Shown here: one piece after another, positions 46,467 to 57,640 of the stretch
How positions within the stretch are numbered: the stretch's first letter is position 1
Layout: each line of letters begins with the position of its first letter
NCBI GenBank assembly: GCA_002099365.1
Contig: MSED01000013.1
Location: 372,001-436,000 of the forward strand
Direction: 5' to 3'
Length of the DNA stretch: 64,000 bases
Source: Phialophora verrucosa
Lineage: Eukaryota; Ascomycota; Eurotiomycetes; Chaetothyriales; Herpotrichiellaceae
Translations under genes and position numbers: made by a program
The notes under the pieces: model-generated
The model's database searches: none
What the model saw: the letters and a program-made list of their open reading frames with translations, nothing else
Told to the model about the DNA's origin: nothing

Positions 46467-46887
46467 TATGAGATGACCCAGTGATCAAGATGCCCTCTCC
46501 TGATTTAACCGTGGGTGCGTTTAAAGTTCGCAAGGGCAGATACTTTCCTTTGACTGTTATAGCCAGAGCCTGCCCTGTCGGGGACGACGAGATATTGATG
46601 TCCCTTTCTCTCTTCGTTTGTGGAAACCGATAATGGCCGGTACCAATTCACCGATGGTGCATTCGGCTTTCTTTCTCTTTCCTTTCCCGGTTCGAATTCC
46701 GTAGTTGCAGCATTGATGGTACACAGAACAAGGTGGTGGAGATATGCGTTCCTCGTCGGCATTTTCTCTTCTGGTGTCGGCAAATACAGTAACACGGATC
46801 GGACAAATATACTGGTCAGTCCGAGGCTGATTGGCACAAGAAATGTCTTGAAAAGGTAGTGACAGCCCCTGACAGTGGCGAAGAGCA
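46467..46887. promoter_or_regulatory. Divergent promoter, FAH-family gene and permease
   Basis: 421 bases between divergent start codons; no gene inside. A shared promoter is likely from geometry alone. Confidence 0.45.
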
Positions 46888-48827
46888 ATGCTGGAGTCGA
46901 GATTGTTCACAGATCTCGCACGCTCCTGGTTCAGAATGGAAGAAACAAAGGACGCCATGAGAACCAAGGTCTCAGAGTCAGGAGGACCGCCCGACAATGT
47001 CAGCCACTTTGAAGTTCGCACCGACCACATCGAGATGAGCAACACGGTCAAGAGAGGTCTGAAATCGAGACACATGCAGTTTTATGCTATTGGTGGCACC
47101 ATCGGAACAGGGCTCTTTGTCGGAATAGGAGGTGGTCTTGCCACCGGTGGACCGCTGTCCTTGTTACTGGGATACAGCATCACTGGGCTGGCGATATTTG
47201 CAATGGTAAGTTCGGGGGAATCCTGTCGTTGCTTCGGGCTACGTCCCTGGTACGGGGCATCAGGATGAGCTCGCAGAAGGTTAACATAACTTGCAGATGC
47301 GATGCCTCGGCGAGATGACAACATGGCTGCCTCTTCCAGGCGCAACACCGAGGTTCTGCTCTCGCTTTGTGGACGACGCCCTTGGGTTTGCCGTCGGGTG
47401 GAACCAGTGGTACAATTGCGCGATCACAGTCTGTGCGGAGATCTCGGCGGCCGCGGTCGTCATCCAGTTCTGGAACGACAGCATCTCGGTGAGGACCCAT
47501 TCCTTCAAGTGCCATACTATCCGAAGTTGGCAGATATGGCAGACTGACGTATTCCCGCTTAGCCGGCCGTGTGGATTAGCATCATCATTGTGCTGATTTT
47601 CACGTTCAACCTCGCTTCAGTAGGTGTGTTCGGAGAAGCCGAATTCGTCTTCGCCAGCATCAAGATCGTGACCATCGTTGGCTTGATCATTCTGGCTCTC
47701 GTCCTCGATCTTGGAGGCGGACCAACCGGTGACCGGCTGGGGTTCAGGTTAGATTGTGACTATCGCAAGCAGTCTGCAGGCTAACGAGTGAAGATACTGG
47801 CACAATCCAGGCGCGATGAGAGCTTACATCGGCGAGGGTAGTTCGGGCCGCTTCCTGGGTTTCTGGAACGCCATTATCAATTCTGGCTTCGCATATGCCG
47901 GCATTGAGATGGTTGCTGTTGCCGCGGGCGAAACTGAAGATCCACAGAGGAACATTCCTAAAGCCGTCCGTCGACTGTTCTGGCGGATCCTTCTCTTCTA
48001 TGTCTTGGGCTCACTAGCCGTCGGGGTCCTGGTTCCGTACGACGACCCCAACCTCTTGAACGGTGGTGCTGGTGCGGCTAGCTCACCGTGGGTTATCGGG
48101 ATCAAGCGGGCTGGAATATCCGTGCTGCCTTCGATTATCAACGCTGTCGTCCTCATCTCGGCCGCTTCGTCTGCGAACGCGCTCCTGTACAGCGGAAGTC
48201 GGTACTTGTTGGCCCTGGCCGAGGGTGGCCAGGCGCCACGATTCCTTCTCAAGTGCACCGCCAAAGGTGTACCGATTTATTGCGTCTTGATTACCGGCTC
48301 TGTGTCCCTACTCACATACATGGTCGTCAGCAATGGCGGGGCCATTGTCTTCTCCTGGTTTGCCAACCTCGTCACTACCGCCGCCCTATTCACTTGGTGC
48401 AGCATCTGTGTTGCCTACATCGGGTTCGATAAAGCTGTGCGAGCGCAAGGGGTACATCAGGACGAGCTGGCATTCCGAGGTCGCTTCCAGCCTTATCTTG
48501 CATGGTCCAGCCTGGGATTTTTTGTGCTGCTCATCCTCTTCAATGGCTTTTCCGTCTTCACGCGGGGGCACTGGGATGTACAGAAGTTTGTGGTTGCATA
48601 TATTGGCATTCCGTAAGTTGGCGTCGATTCTGTTGTTGTGCGAAGGCTTATCCAGGCTTTGCAGAATCTATTTCGTGCTGTTTGTGGCGTGGAAATTGTT
48701 CAAGAAAACCAAAATCCGAGCTCCTCGGGAGGTTGACTTGTTTAGCGGAAGGCCAGAAACACAGATGCGGCATGTTGCCAGCGAGCCAAAGAGCATTCTG
48801 GAAAAAATGTGGCAATGGGCAGTCTGA
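46888..48827 (+). CDS. Amino-acid permease (APC family, YAT type)
   Basis: Five exons, 46888-47205, 47297-47488, 47563-47747, 47794-48612 and 48656-48827, join to 561 residues. An alternative ATG at 46936 gives 545. The family opening is clear: LKSRHMQFYAIGGTIGTGLFVG, then LLGYSITGLAIFAM joined across intron 1 to MRCLGEMTTWLPLPG. GWNQWYNCAITVCAEISAAA, FGEAEFVFASIKIVTIVGLI, NSGFAYAGIEMVAVAAGETEDP and SSANALLYSGSRYLLALA mark later helices. About 12 membrane helices end in a basic/acidic cytosolic tail. It is a proton-coupled plasma-membrane importer of amino acids or amines. It sits beside an FAD oxidoreductase and an amidase, so its substrate may be the nitrogen compound the cluster handles. 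The family's usual SFEF segment is altered. Confidence 0.93.
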
Positions 48828-49437
48828 AGAAGAGTGCTCACTGAGGCTCAAGTACGAGGCTCAAGCTGGAGGCTGAAGTTTGTGCAGCCCGGAGTGGTCG
48901 TGTTTCTAACTGAGGGAGTCGAGTTGCTGCGGTCGCCAGTCCTTGCTATATCAAAGCTCTCGAAGACTGCAAAGACCTTTCCGAAATTATCGTTAAGCAT
49001 CATGATCGGATAGTTCAACGTGATGTTGAGTCAACGCCGGATATACCTTGGGAATTGTTCGTGACTGTGCTCGAAGCGCCGCAAATCACGTCCACTCATT
49101 GGCCCCGTGTTTGATTGGAAAGCTTAAGTGGAAGGTGATGGAGGGAGAGTAATGTACCTCGTAAAGGAGAGCTATTTGACGTGTTCCCATTCGGTTTAGC
49201 TGTTGATCCTCTATCGATAACCCCCATGCTGAGCAACATGATCGATGCATGGCGCCCAAGAGGACGGCTCGATCACCCGCTAGCGGCTGCTTCGCTAGAG
49301 GGTTGCAGCACTTGCAATGATCAGCATTCCCCATCACGGGCTGTACATATAGTTCATGTCGTCGCATTTGGCCGTATAACTGCATCTCATGGTCTATCGC
49401 TCTGGATTTGAGCGCATTTAATCCCTCTGCTCTCATA
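48828..49437. other. Intergenic, permease to oxidoreductase
   Basis: 610 bases between codirectional genes. No gene is seen; it probably holds the promoter of the FAD oxidoreductase. Confidence 0.45.
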
Positions 49438-50829
49438 ATGGGCGGTGGTGAAGTGCCGAAAGGCTTTCCTCAGCCTAATCCGACGACATCTTACTGGCAG
49501 CTCCCTCCACATGCCATAGCCAACCACCGCACGACTACTTCCCTGCCCACATCCACCACGTTCGACTATATCATCATAGGGTCCGGCGTGTCTGGGGCGA
49601 CAGTGGCTTATAAGCTCCTGTCCGGCAACCCTTCACTCTCGATCTTGATGCTTGAAGCTCGAACCGCGGCGTCTGGTGCATCAGGCCGCAACGGCGGCCA
49701 CTGTCGGGCCGGTTGGTGGTTGAACTTTAAGCAGTATGCTGCCTCTTTTGGCGAGGACGAGGCCCTCAAGTTTGAGCAATTAGAAGAGCAGAATGTCCAA
49801 GATATTGCCGACTTCGTCCGGGACCACAAGGTCGACTGCGATTTTCAAGACGTAGAGACGGCGGATGCCTACTATACTGAACAGGGTTGGGCAGAGGTGC
49901 TTGACGTGATTAGGTACAGGGAGGAGGTGAGTAAGAGGAGGCCCGATGCGCAACCATTGACCAAGAGAAGAGTATGGCACGGCCAGGAGGCGAGGGAGCA
50001 CTTGGGCTTGCCGAATGTTCTAGGAGCGGTGACTTACTCTGCACACACCCAGAACCCGTATCTACTTGTGTGCAGGATGCTGGAGTTGAGTCTTGAGAAA
50101 GGACTCAATCTGCAGACTAACACGCCTGCGCTCGCGGTCAAACCAACGCCTGACCATAACACTGCCGGCTGGGAGGTTCATACAGACAGGGGCACTGCCC
50201 ACGGCAAGCAGGTAATTCTAGCCACGAATGCCTACACGAATGCGCTGCATCATGGCATCGACGAGACCGGTTTCCTTACGCCCTCGAGAAGCCAAGTCAC
50301 AGCAATCAGACCCAAAGCCGGCCTATCGGGCCATCGAGCTCGGGACAAGAGCGTGGGTGTCAACGACCGTGGCTCTGGGGATTATTTTCTGATTCGCGCC
50401 CCTGGGCTGAAAGGTGACGGTGACGTCCTGTACGGTGGCGGCCGGAGCGTCTCCAAGACCAGGGAAATGGGAGTCACCGACGATTCGACCGTGAATGCAG
50501 AAATATCGGCATATTTGAAGCACTCGGCGCCAGATGTCTTTGGACGGGAAACATGGGGTAACCAGAGTGTAGAGGTCCGAGACTGGTCAGGTATTACCTG
50601 CTACACGCCGGATACCTTCCCGCTGGTGGGCGAGGTTCCCGGCGAGAAGGGTATCTGGGCGTCGGTGGGCATGAACGGCCACGGAATGGCCATGGCATAT
50701 CGTAGTGCAGTGGCCCTGGTGTCGATGATGACAACTGGTCAGGAGCCGGACTGGTTTCCAAAGTCATTCAGGATCGGACGCGCCTGGACCAAGCCAAAGG
50801 TGGACTTGCACCCCGAGCAGTGGCTCTAG
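49438..50829 (+). CDS. FAD-dependent oxidoreductase (DAO family)
   Basis: Intronless, 463 residues from the ATG at 49438; a TTG-initiated extension to 49408 is ignored. Residues 15-35 carry the NPTTSYWQLPPHAIANHRT lead seen in fungal DAO proteins. The dinucleotide fold follows: DYIIIGSGVSGATVAYKLL (GxGxxG at 48-53), an acidic Glu at 73 for the FAD ribose, and GASGRNGGHCR. VILATNAYTN and the C-terminal CYTPDTFPLVGEVPGEKGIW with GMNGHGMAMAY close the FAD site. Relatives include gamma-glutamylputrescine oxidase and other amine or amino-acid oxidases. It likely oxidises a C-N bond, producing an imine and H2O2. The location could be cytosolic; no clear SKL peroxisomal end is present (it ends EQWL). 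Confidence 0.92.
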   Translation: MGGGEVPKGFPQPNPTTSYWQLPPHAIANHRTTTSLPTSTTFDYIIIGSGVSGATVAYKLLSGNPSLSILMLEARTAASGASGRNGGHCRAGWWLNFKQYAASFGEDEALKFEQLEEQNVQDIADFVRDHKVDCDFQDVETADAYYTEQGWAEVLDVIRYREEVSKRRPDAQPLTKRRVWHGQEAREHLGLPNVLGAVTYSAHTQNPYLLVCRMLELSLEKGLNLQTNTPALAVKPTPDHNTAGWEVHTDRGTAHGKQVILATNAYTNALHHGIDETGFLTPSRSQVTAIRPKAGLSGHRARDKSVGVNDRGSGDYFLIRAPGLKGDGDVLYGGGRSVSKTREMGVTDDSTVNAEISAYLKHSAPDVFGRETWGNQSVEVRDWSGITCYTPDTFPLVGEVPGEKGIWASVGMNGHGMAMAYRSAVALVSMMTTGQEPDWFPKSFRIGRAWTKPKVDLHPEQWL

Positions 50830-51664
50830 AGGAGATCGTGGCCTTGTGGCCTGCGCACCTGTCTGGGTATCTCATGGTCCAATGAATCCTTTTGTGTTAC
50901 GAATCTTCTCTAACATCCTCTTGTAGCACACCGGTCCTCAATGGTTTTCTTGATGGGAGGCTAGAATCTGTTCTTCTGGCACGGTGAAGGGAAAGCGAAG
51001 TAGGACTGTTGGTCTACCTGGTGACCCTTTTCTGTCTGGGATCCGCCATGGCTGGGGTATGCATTCCTCTTCCTCCTCTTCCTTCTCACAGTAGTCGCCA
51101 GTATTCTTTGCTGCCCTCATCGATCTTCCGAGGAAACGAATTCCACGTCAGCTTTGCAGGTTGCTTTTGAGGCAGAATCAGGTGGAGTGAGATGGATCTT
51201 GTCATCGTGTCAATTGCCAATATCATTGCATCGAGGGTGGGCATGTGAAGCGGCACAAAAGTGCAAACTGGTATCCTTGGCCCGGGCAGGCTCAATCAAT
51301 ATGATTATTGTAGGTACCTTGAAACACGACAATGGGCCGTAGCTCAACGCAAAACGAGTTGCACACGCCGCAGCGCGCCAAGATTTAGAGGCTGAGGTGC
51401 AGCATCGACTTGCACATGCGACAGGACGAAATGGCGACGGAATGGTAAAGGCAAAGTGAATGTTAGAGTGGTCTCATCCAGCTGCTGCATTTAGGCCCGC
51501 CGCCTGCTGGGTTCGTCGTGAAGCTTTGCGGAATTCCACCTTCACACGCGGAGTGCTCATGCAATATTATTAATCACCCTCCTGCGAATGCCACTATTTC
51601 GTCGCCATGGACGCTACAGGAAACCCTCGTCGGGCGAGGATGTGTTCCGTCTCAGCTGCTCAGC
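50830..51664. other. Intergenic upstream of second regulator
   Basis: About 830 bases without a supported gene. A GA/CT-rich run occurs near 51060-51090. Confidence 0.45.
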
Positions 51665-52762
51665 ATGCTCGTCCATCGCAGTCTCACTCGTCGGAAGGCG
51701 TGCATCGAATGTGCTCGCGTGAAGCGACGCTGCGATCTCGGTCTTCCGCGTTGTACTCGGTGCTTGAAGCGCCGTTTGAAATGTCAATATGTCCGGATCT
51801 CCTGAGCAATGTGAATGTGTCAGAGCTGATCTTTCCAGGTCACGCCTTCAGAGGACATGGAAGAACGCCAGCCGCCCATCGGCCAAATAGCAACTGAGCC
51901 TCGTGAACCACCTCCAGTCCCCATATCTGCAAGCGATACCGTGGCCGGCAGCCTGAGCCCAAGTAGAACCGAAGTAACGCCCTGGGCGTCTTTCGACTTT
52001 CCAGAGCTCGCGCCTATCAGCCGGGAACAGGTAGATTTCACCGTCCATCGATTGCGGGCGTGCATAGAGCAACTGGCCCACGGGAACCGACTGCCATTCG
52101 TCCATCACACTTCGTACCGAGCCGACATCCCTCAAGCGTACCAGGATCTGCTTGGTGTTGGCGCCATGTATTGCCAGAAAGGGCCCGATAATCAACAACT
52201 AGTGTTCTCCATGCTGGACAGGAGTATCTCACGGCTGATTTCCAGCTCATCGTCTTGGTCCTTTGAGGACCTTCTGCTCGGCACCCAAGTCCTGATCTTT
52301 TACCAGGTCATTAGATTGTTCGATGACTCGTCAATACGTCAGCGAGCCAATGCAGAAAGGCAGCTTGGGATGCTTGACGCCTGGACAACGCGACTGCAGA
52401 ACATGGGAAATGCTTGCCAGGATGGCCTTCTCCCTGGCAGGTCAACGTATGAACACTGGGTCGCAATGGAGAGTGCTCGGCGAACAATACTGGTCTCGGT
52501 CATGTTGCAAGCGATATACTCTCTGCTCAAGACCGGATTATGTAGCTCCGTCCCTCTGATGGCAACGTTGCCAGTGTCCCTGGATGGCAAACTCTGGGGC
52601 CTTTCGGAAGACGATTGGTGGCAAGCTACTTCTGGCGCTGAGAATGAGCTGGTCACATATCGAGAGTACGTGAAAAAATGGAGCCACGGAGATCCGCTTC
52701 AGATTGACGCTTATGAGACAATCATCTTGGTGGCTTGTAAGCATAATGCAGCACGCATGTAA
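51665..52762 (+). CDS. Zn2Cys6 transcription factor (short type)
   Basis: Exon 1 is 51665-51790 and exon 2 is 51839-52762, giving 349 residues. Cys at 13, 16, 23, 30, 33 and 40 gives the canonical CX2CX6CX6CX2CX6C zinc cluster with the basic RVKRR run. Exon 2 encodes a helical C-terminal domain (LRACIEQLAHGN, DLLLGTQVLIFYQVIRLFD, ESARRTILVSVMLQAIYS) like the effector region of small fungal cluster regulators. The intron is short (48 bases) and its donor, GTCCGG, is weak. It is required because the frame otherwise meets a TGA at 51803. It lies in the catabolic cluster just upstream of the quinone oxidoreductase and probably activates it and neighbours. Confidence 0.82.
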
Positions 52763-53035
52763 TGCGCAGCTTCATGACGGACTACGCTTGCGCTGTGCCG
52801 ATACGTCGATGGAGCAGCATCGATCTATTTTGCGAATTGCGCGGCGGTTCTTAAAATTGCGGAATTCCACTGCTCCGTCATCGACAAGGTGTCATACTGA
52901 GCAATCGAGATGCAGGAATGGGAGCGACTTGCTCTGGCCGCGAAAGGAGTATAAAGCTCACGCACAGTATTCTTCTACGTTTGCAAGTCATCGCTACCTT
53001 GCACTTCGACTTCATCCGTGCGCGGACTCCTCGAC

Positions 53036-54212
53036 ATGGCCTCGACCTACCAGATCAATATTGTGGACGACTCCTACTCACACCTCTCTCCCAACCTGCT
53101 TCAGAACCTCTTGCAAAGGACCGTCCCGATACCAGAACCTGGGCCAGGATGTATCCTGATTCGTATGCATGCTGCGGCCCTCAACTTCCGCGACCTTTTG
53201 TGTGTTGCCGATTCACCTGTCTACCCTGTCCGCACCGTTCCCGGCCTTGTACCTTGCTCAGATGGTTCCGGAGAAATTGTCAAGGTCGGCCCTGACAGTA
53301 AATGGGCAGGCAGCATTGGACAGGCTGTGATTCTAGTGCCCAACCGAGACTGGTTGGACGGTGATGTTGGGGTCGTGCAGATTCCCAACACACTAGGTGC
53401 GGGAGACAAGAATGGGACCCTGGCCCAGTACGTTGTCGTCGAGGACACTTGGGTCGTCAAAGCACCCAAAAACCTCTCATACGAGGAGGCCGCCGCGCTT
53501 GTTTCGACGGCGGGTACAGCGATCAATGTGTTGGGAAGCATCGACGTCAGGGAAGGAACTACTGTGGTCACGCAAGGAACCGGAGGTGTTAGTTGTGCTG
53601 TTATCCAAGTACATTTACTCCCAGTATATGTGACACTGTGAAGATGTGGCTGATCAGAGTCAACAGTACGCAGCTGCGTTGGGTGCTCGGGTCATCGCGA
53701 CGTCCTCGACAGCCAAGAAGTTGCAGATCGCGAAGCGTTTGGGTGCTTTGGAGCTGATCAACTATCGCACAACACCAGACTGGGGTGAAGAAGTGCTTCG
53801 CCTCACTGCCGGGAAGGGTGCTGATTTGGTGTGCGACGTGGCCGGCTCGGGTACAATAGAAGCATCGATCAAAGCTCTCAGGCAGGGAGGAACAGTCTGT
53901 ATAGTGGGCATGCTGACTCCGCCGCAACCATTGGAACTGGTGATGCCAATACTTTTGGGAGCGAAGACTGGTAAGTATAGCAAGTCAGGATGGCGCCATT
54001 GCTTGTGTTGTAAGAGGTTTTGCTGATTTTTCCAACTAGTGAGAGGAATACTGATTTACAGCAAGAAAATGCTTGAAAAAGCGGTCACACTTGCCGAAGA
54101 ACACGATATCCACCCCCAAATCGAAGAGATTTATGCGTGGGAGGATGCACCCAAAGCATTCGAACGGCTCAGAAGCCAGGATTTCGTGGGGAAGATTGTA
54201 GTCAAGGTGTAG
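53036..54212 (+). CDS. Zinc-less medium-chain dehydrogenase (quinone-oxidoreductase-like)
   Basis: Exons 53036-53608, 53667-53970 and 54040-54212 give 349 residues. The GroES-like half shows VPIPEPGPGCILIRMHAAALNFRDLL and the PGLVPCSDGSGEIVKVG turn. The Rossmann half shows STAGTAINVLG, TVVTQGTGGVSCAVIQ joined across intron 1 to YAAALGARVIATSS, then LGALELINYRTTPDW and GTVCIVGM. The structural and catalytic zinc ligands of alcohol dehydrogenases are absent, so NAD(P)H-dependent reduction of a quinone or enone is the likely reaction. The segment KAFERLRSQDFVGKIVV at the end is family-typical. It follows the second regulator by 273 bases in the same direction. Confidence 0.92.
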
Positions 54213-55196
54213 GCTCGCGCTCTTCGGATGAAGCAGATACGATGGCCGCGAACCTCTTTTCCGAAGTTCGGTGCCTTTCTCTTACGTGTCGCCATGTGTA
54301 CGGTTCCCACATTGTTTATGTCGAGGTTCGAGTCGGAGGTCGAGACGATGGAGAGCTGCATTTGTCTTGGCCTACGTCCCCTGGATCACATGTGGCTGGC
54401 ATTTAGTGAAACCGGCTTCCCGCTCGCTCGCTTGCTCCCTCCTTTGCACCCTCAGCTTGGGAGCGATGATTCCTGACATGGAATCGATAGATTCGATCGC
54501 GCAAAGTCTCGACATTTTCGATGGCAAAGGGGTCTATCGGAACACTGACCGGCACGGCGCGCGCGTCATCTGGCGGATTTCGCTCTCCTCCGCTCAAGCT
54601 GACTTGTCTGGGCGATATGCCATCATTTACGGGATCGAGCACGCCATCCTTGTCTCCCCATCCTATAGGATATGACCGTGACGACAAGGCCGAGGCCAAG
54701 CGGTTCACTGAAAATACATGATAATCTTGACTATTCTTATAAGGAGATAATAGGCTCCGCCGTCGAAATCTCTCGGCACACTGCCTCGCCCTGCAGGCGG
54801 CGTCCTTGGTAGCATCCATCCAAGCCTGGATCCGCCACGGGTTTCGCAGCTGCGCCGTTCCCGCGGCCTGGTGCCTCTGGATTCTGGTGTATGGCAGCGG
54901 ACGTCGCAAGACATTTCTTTATTGTCTTGCCCATCTTGTGAAAATTCTGCACCACTCTCGACCGCAGGCCAAGGCTGTCCCAGACTTCCTGGACATGGCA
55001 CAACCGCCTTGCCCAGGAGTTTGCCAACGCCCAGGAAACCTAGACAAGACAATGATGCTATGAATCGGGGACCGCCAGGTAGGTCGAGGAAAGCTATGAA
55101 TACTGAGCACGTCCCCTGTTTCATGCCAGGTAGGAATACTGGTCAGGTCAAATTTCCCCCCACGCAAGTGCAGATTCTTCGCCTTGACCAGCTACC
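54213..55196. other. Intergenic, oxidoreductase to permease
   Basis: Nearly 1 kb without a supported gene; short ORFs on both strands have shadow composition. Confidence 0.45.
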
Positions 55197-57089
55197 ATGT
55201 CGCCTTTCGACAAGAAATCTCCCGACCCAGACGGCTATCCTGATCCCGGCCCAGATGAGGAGCCCCTTGCCCTGGAAGTCGACTGGACGCCGAAAGAGGA
55301 GGCAAAGGCAAAGCGAAAGTGAGCACGGTGGCCCATACTCTTGACAGACCGCCTGGAAGCGTTGACTGAAATGCATCGTCTGATACAGGCTGGACTTTAT
55401 TATTATGCCGCTCCTGACTCTCGGCTTCTTTTGTCTGCGTAAGTCGTATCGACTCCCAGCACCCTGTTTCCAGCCGCGTCCTCATTCTCGGTCCTACAGA
55501 GCTCGATAGAGGAAACATCGCAAACGCCATCACGGACAATTTGATGGAAGACGTCGGGATCACCCAGAATGAGTTCAACGTTGGCCAGCAGATGTTGTCC
55601 CTTGGTATCGTGCTGTTCGAAATTCCTTCCAACATGGTTCTCTATCGCGTCGGCCCCGGCAAGTGGCTTACTCTCCAGCTTTTCCTTTTCGGTACGGTCA
55701 GCACCTTCCAAGCGTTCCAAAACAGCTACGGGTCCTTTATTGCGTCCCGATTTCTACTCGGCATGACAGAGTCGGGATTCATCCCCGGTGGCCTCTGGAC
55801 CTTATCGACCTGGTACACGCGAACAGAAACAGCCAAAAGAGTCATGTTCTTCTACTTCGGCAACCAGTTTGGCCAGGCCTCTTCCAAGCTCCTTGCGTAT
55901 GGGATCCTCCACATGCGTGGTGTCGCAGGCAAGGCAGGCTGGTTTTGGCTGTTCGTCATCATGGGCATCTTCACCCTTGCCAGCGGATTCGTCCTCGGAT
56001 TCTTCCTGCCCGACTCGTTCAAGAACCCTCATAGCACGTTCCTGCCCCGCGTCCGGATTTTCAGCGACAGAGAGCTTCATATCCTTCGTACCCGAGTTTT
56101 GATGGATGACCCTATGAAAGGCAAGAAGAAGAAACGGATTGGCCGAGCGGGGTTTAAGAAAGCGGTAAGTCCTCGCACCGCGATATCGGCGTCACCACCG
56201 TTGAGCGTTGATTCTGATATACATCCAACCCTGCCAGTTCACAAATTGGCGTCTATACGTCCACGTCTTGGTGACTCTGTGCAACAATGGCCCGCAGCGT
56301 GCCTTTGACACCTACGCACCGTCCCTTGTGAGTGGGTTTGGCTTCGGTCAACTATCAAGCAACGCCTTGGCATCCGTCGGTCTCTTCCTGCAAATCCCCA
56401 CCTCATTCGCCTTCAGCTACGTCTCTGATCATTAGTAAGTGCTGAAACGTTGCCCCGGGAATGGCCGGGCAAGCCAGAAGGCTGACGCTGTCGCCCAGCA
56501 ATAAACGAGGCCCGACCGTCATTACGGGTCTCAGCTGCCATCTTCTCGGCTACATCTTCAACCGTGGCTTTACGGAGTTCAACGGCCGCCGTGGAGCAAA
56601 GTACTTTGGCGTCATCTGGACACAGACGTTCGGGACCTTCTCCCACCCGCTTAACATCGCCTGGATGTCCCTCACCTGCGAGGATTCCGAAGAAAGAGCC
56701 CTCGCCATGGCCATGTGAGTCCTCTAGCCCTGATTACGACCCGTGAATCCGTGACGCACTCGAAGCCTCTGCTGACTCCGGCACGTAGGGTCATTATGGG
56801 CGCAAATGTCGCGGGCATCTATGGCGCCCAGATCTTCCGCTCGGACGACAGACCGCGCTATCGCCGTGCCTTTAGCGTCAACATTGCTGTCCTGGCGTTC
56901 GGTCTCTCCCTAGCGATCGCGAGGTATATTGACGACCGACTGCTTCGACGCAAGGGCCGCCGCCAGAGCACCCTCGGGCCCGCGCGGGCTCAATCGCGGT
57001 CCCAATCGGTTAGTGTCCAGGGCTCGGAGAAGGTGGGAGCGCCGCCAATCGAGGAACAACGAAAGGCAGTTGTAGAACTTGGAAAGTGA
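55197..57089 (+). CDS. Allantoate-permease-family MFS transporter (Dal5/ACS type)
   Basis: Six exons, 55197-55318, 55389-55438, 55500-56164, 56238-56434, 56499-56714 and 56789-57089, all GT-AG, give 516 residues. An acidic cytosolic N-terminus leads to LDFIIMPLLTLGFFCLQLDRGNIANA across introns 1 and 2, the classical anion:cation symporter helix 1. Further markers are VGQQMLSLGIVLFEIPSNM, GRFLLG-like ASRFLLGMTESGFIPGG, WFWLFVIMGIFT, NNGPQRAFDTYAPSLVSGFGF, SDHYNKRGPTV and the final MVIMGANVAGIYGAQIFRSDDRPRY split at intron 5. It moves small acids or ureides with protons at the plasma membrane. As the rightmost cluster gene it may import the acid substrate or export a product. Confidence 0.94.
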
Positions 57090-57398
57090 GGGTGGCTAAG
57101 CGGCGTGTGAGTGCTGAATAGATTGCAAACAGAAGCATCCATGACCTCGTGGACGAATGGATATTTCGGTGGTCTTGAGGAATGTAACAGACTCCCAAAG
57201 ATTAGATAGATGAACCCTCATCCCTCCCACTTGACGAGTGGACAATACGTGGATCGGGCTGTTGCAGGGGAGCAACTAGATGAGCGGCTGTGTGGGTGAC
57301 GGCTAGATGAGATACAATGTCAATTTTGGTACGAAGCAGCAATCAATCGTGAGACTCAAGAAGAAATCATGCGATTAATAGAGTATCCCGTGGAAGTA

Positions 57399-57456
57399 AT
57401 GAGGGTAGAACTCGAACCGCGTTTTACCCAAAAGTACTTCTTAAAAACCGAAGCTA
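57399..57456 (-). repeat. Partial diverged duplicate of the tRNA 3' half
   Basis: The segment matches the 3' half (intron end, 3' anticodon arm, variable arm, T arm and acceptor 3' strand) of the tRNA-like element at 57526-57640 with scattered substitutions and a shortened T stem. The 3' flank (AATC-TGAGAC followed by AAGAAAT-AT) is also repeated, which points to segmental duplication. Confidence 0.75.
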
Positions 57457-57516
57457 GAGCGACATAAAGTAGATATAGACAGTCAATCTTGAGACCCAAA
57501 AAGAAATTATTCGGTC

Positions 57517-57524
57517 AAAAAAAA
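57517..57524 (-). terminator. Pol III T8 terminator of the tRNA-like element
   Basis: Eight T on the minus strand begin two bases after the element's discriminator base, as in a normal RNA polymerase III terminator. Confidence 0.7.
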
Positions 57525-57525
57525 T

Positions 57526-57640
57526 TGATGAGGGTGGGACTCGAACCCACGCGGTTTTACCCACAAGTACTTCTTGAAAACCGAAGCTGAGGCTCCAGGT
57601 ATACCTGAAACTTGCGCCATAACCACTCGGCCTGAGGGAC
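57526..57640 (-). tRNA. tRNA-Leu(CAG)-like element with intron, probably defective
   Basis: On the minus strand the element has a D arm (GCCGAGTGGTTATGGC), an anticodon arm CAAGT with loop TTCAGGT giving anticodon CAG, an intron of about 34 bases after position 37, the returning ACTTG strand, a long variable arm typical of tRNA-Leu, and a T arm GTGGG/CCCAC with a perfect B box GGTTCGAGTCC. The 3' acceptor strand CCTCATC with discriminator A is followed by a T8 terminator. The 5' strand at positions 1-7 reads GTCCCTC and pairs with it only at the outermost base. The A box also starts with A instead of T. The gene therefore looks damaged at its 5' end. Confidence 0.6.

Noticed and set aside
38543..57089. 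Secondary-metabolite biosynthetic cluster
   Set aside because: Tailoring-type genes and regulators are present, but no backbone enzyme is found, so a catabolic role fits better.
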